Shown here one piece after another: positions 31,545 through 35,628 of a DNA stretch of 35,628 bases. The translations under genes and the position numbers were made by a program. This DNA comes from a virus. How positions within the stretch are numbered: position 1 is the stretch's first letter; every line of letters begins with the position of its first letter. The notes beneath the pieces are model-generated. The model saw nothing but the letters and a program-made list of their open reading frames with translations. It was not told the origin of the DNA and ran no database searches. Location of the stretch: positions 1-35,628 of the IMG/VR virus record IMGVR_UViG_3300028815_000049; one strand, 5' to 3'.

Positions 31545-33494
31545 CTAATCCACGATTGCGACTAGCACCGTGGCGCTATAAGTAGTACTGTCATTGCGCA
31601 GCGTCAACGTCTGATAGTTTCCACCGGCCAGAATAAGGAAGTTGCAACCAGGCCAGAAGTATGTGCTATTGCCGACAGCCACACGGACTGGTGTCGTCGA
31701 TTGCACGGCCAGGTGCTCGGCGGTCTGCACGCCGCCCATGTTGATGGTTTGGGTGGTATTGGTTGACAGGACCAGGCGTCTTATGGTTGATTCGCTCCAC
31801 CTCTCGGGTTCCACCTCATCGCGCCAGTCGATGTGAAGGACACGATTGCGCTTGGTTTTGACCCGTGCAAGTGAGTTCAAGCGCAGCGTCGGCTCGTAAA
31901 AAGGCAGCACGTCCAGGTACACGGGGTTGGTAACTGCATCTCCTGGATCGGGGCCGGGATCAATGGTTTCATAAGTAGAGCAGTTAATCGTCACCGTAGT
32001 GATGTTGGACCACGTGATGCCGTCAGTAGCCTGATACGTAAATGTGACTGAGCCGGAACAATAAGGATCCGACACATAAGTAAAGCCACCATCAGTTCTA
32101 AGACTCAGCGTGCCGGTGGTTACATCCGACACCAAGCTGGCAGAAAGCGTATCTAAGTTGGGATCTGTATCGTTGGCCAGCACGCCGCTGCCCGCTGTCA
32201 CGTTCAAGGTTTCACCGGCAGTAACACTGTATACGTCCGGGTTGGCTACGGGCGGAGAATTAAATGGGTCCAGTGCACCTACCTGGTCGCCAGTGCTATC
32301 GGCTGTCGTGCCGACTCTGGCCCGCAGGTCAGGGACGGTCAGCGTATAGTGGCTCGACACGACCCAAGAGTAGTTAGAGGTAACGTCACCAAAGATCTCG
32401 CCCGTGGTAACGGACTGCGTTAGTACGTCGGTAGACATCACGTCGTCGACGCCAGTGCCAGTGGCAATACTTGACCACGGCTTGCCATAAATACCGCCAC
32501 CGGTCCAGCTACCAGTAGTAGTAAAGTCAGTACCAAGTGCCCAGTAGTTATACCCAATGGTAGAATTTGTAGTATTGACTGTAGCCGTCGATGCTGCGTT
32601 GCCTTGTACCAGCCCGTTGGGTATGATGCCGGCACCTGTTACTGATTCCTTGGAAATGTAGACCAGATTGTTATAACAACGTAATGCCGCATTGCCCGTG
32701 GTCGGGCCGTAACGCACAGGGATTGCTGCCGGAGTAGGCGATGCAGCACCAGTTCCCTGGTAACTAACGTACATTGTGTTTTGCTTGACACTTCGTTCGT
32801 GCACTGTGTCCGCTGCGGTCGTGAACACTACCTTGGTGCTGGCGGACGTGTCGTCTGGAGTATTCCAGAAGACGCACTCTTCAACAATTAGTGTAGCAGC
32901 AGACGATGATTGGTCGAACGGCACGCGGCAGTTCTGCAAGTAGCATCTGTATAGATCGCCCGTGTACGCCGGAAATGTAGACTCCGGTGCCAGCACATTA
33001 AGGTGCTGTGAGTTGGAACCGTGTCCTGTTTTAGTTGCGCCATAGAATTCACAGTACTGAAATCTTACAGGTCCGGAAGTTCCATCGCGCATTCGAGCAA
33101 CTTGCACGTTGGATACGGAGTCGGTGGTGGGCGTGCCGTCGAAGATGATTCCTTCAATAATCCAGTACTGGGCACCAGCACGCATGTACGCAATAGGATG
33201 ATTGAAAACACCGGCTGCTGACTGGATGATCGGCATGTCCGTGCCGATTGTCTGGCTGCCGGTGGTGTTGACTCCTCGAATTATCGCGCCTGGATCACCC
33301 CAAGCAGTTCCGGTGGGACCATTTCTTGCTAATAGTGTAGTTGGCCATGTATACGTTCCATTGTTTACAACATTTAATATGTCGCCTTTACTGGCCAGCA
33401 GATTGACCCCTGCGTACACTGTCTTCTTGGCGTTCGCAAAGTTTGTTCCGCTCGCCGTATCGGTCCCACCGGTACTGATCCAGTAAGTTGCCAT
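31545..33494 (-). CDS. Spike-like protein: beta-helix plus bacterial cadherin-like domain, 649 aa
   Basis: The N-terminus (YWISTGGTDTASGTNFANAKKTVYAGV) is typical of right-handed beta-helix proteins. Later coils include YWIIEGIIFDG, VRFQYCEFYGA, DLYRCYLQNCRV and LIVEECVFWN. At about 415-510 there is a cadherin/Ig-like repeat (PPVANPDVYSVTAGETLNV, GVLANDTDP, FTYQATDG) of the kind used in bacterial adhesins. The last 130 residues form a separate beta domain (TQTINMGGVQTAEHLAV and so on). It likely binds the host surface or decorates the capsid. It overlaps the GT-MT gene by TAATG. Confidence 0.75.
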   Translation of the reverse strand: MATYWISTGGTDTASGTNFANAKKTVYAGVNLLASKGDILNVVNNGTYTWPTTLLARNGPTGTAWGDPGAIIRGVNTTGSQTIGTDMPIIQSAAGVFNHPIAYMRAGAQYWIIEGIIFDGTPTTDSVSNVQVARMRDGTSGPVRFQYCEFYGATKTGHGSNSQHLNVLAPESTFPAYTGDLYRCYLQNCRVPFDQSSSAATLIVEECVFWNTPDDTSASTKVVFTTAADTVHERSVKQNTMYVSYQGTGAASPTPAAIPVRYGPTTGNAALRCYNNLVYISKESVTGAGIIPNGLVQGNAASTATVNTTNSTIGYNYWALGTDFTTTGSWTGGGIYGKPWSSIATGTGVDDVMSTDVLTQSVTTGEIFGDVTSNYSWVVSSHYTLTVPDLRARVGTTADSTGDQVGALDPFNSPPVANPDVYSVTAGETLNVTAGSGVLANDTDPNLDTLSASLVSDVTTGTLSLRTDGGFTYVSDPYCSGSVTFTYQATDGITWSNITTVTINCSTYETIDPGPDPGDAVTNPVYLDVLPFYEPTLRLNSLARVKTKRNRVLHIDWRDEVEPERWSESTIRRLVLSTNTTQTINMGGVQTAEHLAVQSTTPVRVAVGNSTYFWPGCNFLILAGGNYQTLTLRNDSTTYSATVLVAIVD

Positions 33495-34933
33495 TACCGC
33501 TCCACAATACAGATCAGATGGTTGGCATCGGCCTGGTCAATAGACACTGACCAAACTTGCAGCCCGGCATCTGTAATTAATTCCAGCAAATACTCGCTGT
33601 TGAACAGCGCGGTGTGTTCCGGCACCTCCTCCGGTCCCATGCAGTTGTCCGGGCATGTGATGATGATCCGACGTACGGATGTTTCGTGATTGATCAGACT
33701 GAGCAGATTCACGGCGTCAGCGCGGTCCATGTGCTCGATCAATTCGGTCATCACCACTGTATCGTTTCCAAGATCCGCTGGCGTGATGTTATTGACGTCC
33801 AGCACCCGCGCATCCAGAAACCGAGATTTCGCCATGTTAACCGCAACTTCAGAAATGTCATAACCGACATACTTGACGCTGCGCTCGGCAGTCAATTTAC
33901 TTCCGAGTATTCCGACCCCACATCCTAGCTCTATCACGGACGATCCGGCCAGCACGGCATCCGACACCTTCTGGAACATCTCGGGATACTTGCGCCAGCT
34001 ATCCGCGCCTTCACTTGTGTATATCTGATCCCAGTATGTCTGGGTATTGATATTGCGCTTTTTGAACCCCGGAGCGTCGTGTGGTATCATCACCGTGCGC
34101 CCCGTGCGCAGGTCGTGGTGGCCACACAGCACGCGCCCGTCCACGTATACCGGCCAATTCTGCTCGTTCAACAACTTGCAGAATCGAATGTCGTGACCCC
34201 ACATCACGCGATGCTGACTCTCGCCGTGCGCTCCCTCCTGCGGCACCTGGCGTTCGTCCGCCCAAATTGGGATACCAGGATGATCGTCCATCCAGTCCTT
34301 GATAGCTTCCACGCGGGCCAGTAGACAGCCGGCTCCTGCGCCGAAGATCGGCTCTGGCGTAGCGCCGTCACCCATCTCGAAATCCCAGGCGCAACCGGCT
34401 CCGTGCTCACGATAGATCAACGGCTCGGGCGGATCCTCGCGGGTGGTGTACACGCCGCTAACGGCCCCGATCTTAGGATTGCGCTCCATGAAATTATGTA
34501 ATGTGTACAGGCCCTTGGGAGGAATCAGCGTGTCATCGTCGACGTAGAAGATGTACTTCGCGTTCATGCGAATCGCTTCCATGGTCATGATCTGGCGGGC
34601 CTGCGCAGATAGCATGCCAGTCTGGACCATATACGCCATCGAGACGTTCAACGGTGGCACCCAATTCATATGCGCCAACATGAACTGGGCGGGAATCATG
34701 GCAGGTGCGCGGAATCCGTCGTCCACCGAAAACCGATAGTGCTCTTCCTGGCCCTGCTCATGCCGCACCAAACACTGCGGGCATTCCAGCACGGTCGACA
34801 CGGGCTTGCAGCCAATGGGGATAGCCACAATGATCTGTGGCTTCTCAGCCAGCTTGATGCTAGCCCGCCTGGGCACTACGATATCCGGTGTACCGTCCAG
34901 TACCACATCGGGATTTACCATATGATCAGGCAC
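33494..34933 (-). CDS. Glycosyltransferase-methyltransferase fusion, 479 aa
   Basis: Residues about 30-290 form a GT-A/family 2-type glycosyltransferase: KPQIIVAIPI at the first strand, the metal-binding DDD in YIFYVDDDTLIPP (132-134), FGAGAGCLLARVEAI (198-211) and the acidic site GHDIRFC (247-252). Residues about 315-479 form a class I SAM-dependent methyltransferase: motif I VIELGCGVGIL (333-343), D359 in YDIS and ELIEHM (397-402). GTG 34933 is preceded by GGAGGAGG at six bases. The protein may build and then methylate a sugar on a virion or host component. The gene sits directly after the capsid genes and before the spike. Domains are clear; the substrate is unknown. Confidence 0.88.
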   Translation of the reverse strand: MPDHMVNPDVVLDGTPDIVVPRRASIKLAEKPQIIVAIPIGCKPVSTVLECPQCLVRHEQGQEEHYRFSVDDGFRAPAMIPAQFMLAHMNWVPPLNVSMAYMVQTGMLSAQARQIMTMEAIRMNAKYIFYVDDDTLIPPKGLYTLHNFMERNPKIGAVSGVYTTREDPPEPLIYREHGAGCAWDFEMGDGATPEPIFGAGAGCLLARVEAIKDWMDDHPGIPIWADERQVPQEGAHGESQHRVMWGHDIRFCKLLNEQNWPVYVDGRVLCGHHDLRTGRTVMIPHDAPGFKKRNINTQTYWDQIYTSEGADSWRKYPEMFQKVSDAVLAGSSVIELGCGVGILGSKLTAERSVKYVGYDISEVAVNMAKSRFLDARVLDVNNITPADLGNDTVVMTELIEHMDRADAVNLLSLINHETSVRRIIITCPDNCMGPEEVPEHTALFNSEYLLELITDAGLQVWSVSIDQADANHLICIVER

Positions 34934-34960
34934 GTCTGTCCTCCTCCGACAGATTAAGGT

Positions 34961-34986
34961 GGGGCTAGCCCCTGAGAGCTAGCCCC
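34961..34986 (-). terminator. Hairpin between the capsid-side genes and the GT-MT gene
   Basis: GGGGCTAGC (34961-34969) and GCTAGCCCC (34978-34986) form a perfect 9-bp stem with an 8-base loop. It lies in the 59-base gap after the small capsid-side gene. On the - strand transcript the stem is followed by ACCTTAATC, not a U-run, so it may act as partial terminator, RNA stabiliser or processing site and lower expression downstream of the abundant capsid message. Confidence 0.55.
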
Positions 34987-34992
34987 TATACA

Positions 34993-35409
34993 CTAGCTGC
35001 GCCAGGCTTCGCTATCAGGCGGAGCACACACGTAGCCAGAAATAGTCACGGAAACATTTTCCGCTGTGTCATCGGCATCAGCCACAACACGGACATCCAA
35101 TCGATCACCGGACGTGACCAGGTTGCTCTTGAGCGTCAACGAACCCAAATTGGTCGTGACATTCACAGAAGCAACGATCTCCGTACCAGCGGCAGTGGTC
35201 CCCATTGTCAGTGCAGGGTCACTAGCGACAGTGCCGCTGTAAACCTCTACGTCAACAATATAGAATGCCATGCCGTCCGGCATCACGATCTGCCGGTGCA
35301 CCGTCTCGTTGCTAGCAACGTCGTCAAAGCCAACGCTGATAACTTGCAGTGCGCCGGACACCGGGCCGTCACGATCAGACTGACGGTCGTAAAAGCGAGT
35401 GAGAGCCAT
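34993..35409 (-). CDS. Small beta-rich protein next to the major capsid gene, 138 aa
   Basis: The product (MALTRFYDRQSDRDGP at the start) is mostly beta strands, with few helices (FYIVDVEVYSGTVA, VNVTTNLGSLTLKSNLV, RLDVRVVADADD). There is no signal peptide. ATG 35409 is used rather than a longer frame to 35445; it lies just past the capsid stop (35412-35414). Position and fold suggest a head decoration or head fibre protein. No family is recognised. Confidence 0.65.
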   Translation of the reverse strand: MALTRFYDRQSDRDGPVSGALQVISVGFDDVASNETVHRQIVMPDGMAFYIVDVEVYSGTVASDPALTMGTTAAGTEIVASVNVTTNLGSLTLKSNLVTSGDRLDVRVVADADDTAENVSVTISGYVCAPPDSEAWRS

Positions 35410-35411
35410 GA

Positions 35412-35628
35412 TTACGCCCCCTGTCCGCCAACAGTACCCCGCCAATCGGAAGCGCCGGTTGACAATCGATAGGTCATCTTGGACTTCATGTTGCCAGTAT
35501 CAAAGTCCAGCGCATGATCGCTGACGGGTTCCATCCGCCAGTAAACCAGCACACGGTGCTGATCCGGACGGGCAAACAGGAACCAGTCGTCATCGCCGGT
35601 CAGATACTTGGACATGACGATTTGCAGA
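35412..35628 (-). CDS. Major capsid protein, C-terminal end only
   Basis: The open frame continues past the window edge and gives 71 residues here. The pattern DDWFLFARPD, then MEPVSDHALDFDTGN, then KMTYRLSTGASDWRG is the usual ending of many HK97-fold phage major capsid proteins. An internal ATG at 35615 is not a start because the frame is open upstream with capsid-like residues. The N-terminal part and any scaffold or protease genes lie outside the window. Confidence 0.75.
   Translation of the reverse strand, partial: LQIVMSKYLTGDDDWFLFARPDQHRVLVYWRMEPVSDHALDFDTGNMKSKMTYRLSTGASDWRGTVGGQGA

Noticed and set aside
32668-32679. 12-base palindrome TTGTTATAACAA as an operator site
   Set aside because: It lies deep inside the spike gene with no nearby start or second copy.
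35412-35615. Separate 67-residue gene starting at ATG 35615
   Set aside because: The frame is open to the window edge and reads as the end of a major capsid protein.
1-35628. CRISPR array, integrase, repressor, transposon or attachment site
   Set aside because: No spaced direct repeats, no recombinase or repressor motifs and no terminal inverted repeats with a transposase were seen.

Overview
The window looks like part of the genome of a lytic, short-tailed (podovirus-like) phage, most likely one that infects a Gram-negative bacterium. The evidence is a phage-type replication set (primase, family A DNA polymerase, gp32-like single-strand binding protein, DnaB-like helicase, RuvC-like resolvase), the C-terminus of a major capsid protein, an adaptor/nozzle pair resembling those of short tails, a T7-lysozyme-like amidase, and no integrase, repressor, tail tape measure or tail sheath. 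Terminase, portal and most of the capsid gene lie outside the window. No host genes, tRNAs, CRISPR arrays or insertion sequences were seen.

Layout. Positions 1-10795 are all on the + strand and form an early/replication block. It starts with a run of very small overlapping genes of unknown role, three of them single-span membrane proteins. The primase, a small PD-(D/E)XK nuclease and a polymerase with a uracil-DNA-glycosylase-like N-terminus follow. A promoter-like site then precedes a zinc-motif gp32-like SSB. Next come a Cas4-like nuclease, a HAD phosphatase, a dNMP kinase, a DnaB-like helicase, a RuvC-like resolvase, a GroES-like co-chaperonin and a membrane-anchored protein. Almost every junction overlaps (ATGA, TGATG or TAATG), so translational coupling is widespread.

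Positions 10845-35628 are all on the - strand and converge on the early block at a hairpin (10806-10840). In transcription order (right to left) they encode the end of the major capsid protein, a small beta-rich protein, a hairpin, a glycosyltransferase-methyltransferase fusion, a beta-helix/cadherin-like spike, a small virion protein, the head-tail adaptor, the nozzle protein, four large beta-rich spike/fibre proteins, small accessory proteins, a GNAT acetyltransferase, three candidate internal (ejection) proteins including one of 1367 residues, and a lysis module (coiled-coil membrane protein, amidase, ClpP-like protease, holin-like protein, two overlapping membrane proteins).

The most unusual non-coding signal is the 144-base gap between the SSB and Cas4-like genes. 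It is closed by a perfect 11-bp inverted repeat whose left arm contains the SSB stop codon, and inside it are nested helices plus a possible pseudoknot; I read it as a candidate structured RNA. Other points of interest are the glycosyltransferase-methyltransferase fusion next to the capsid genes, the ClpP-like protease inside the lysis module, and a duplicated 92-residue domain in one appendage protein.
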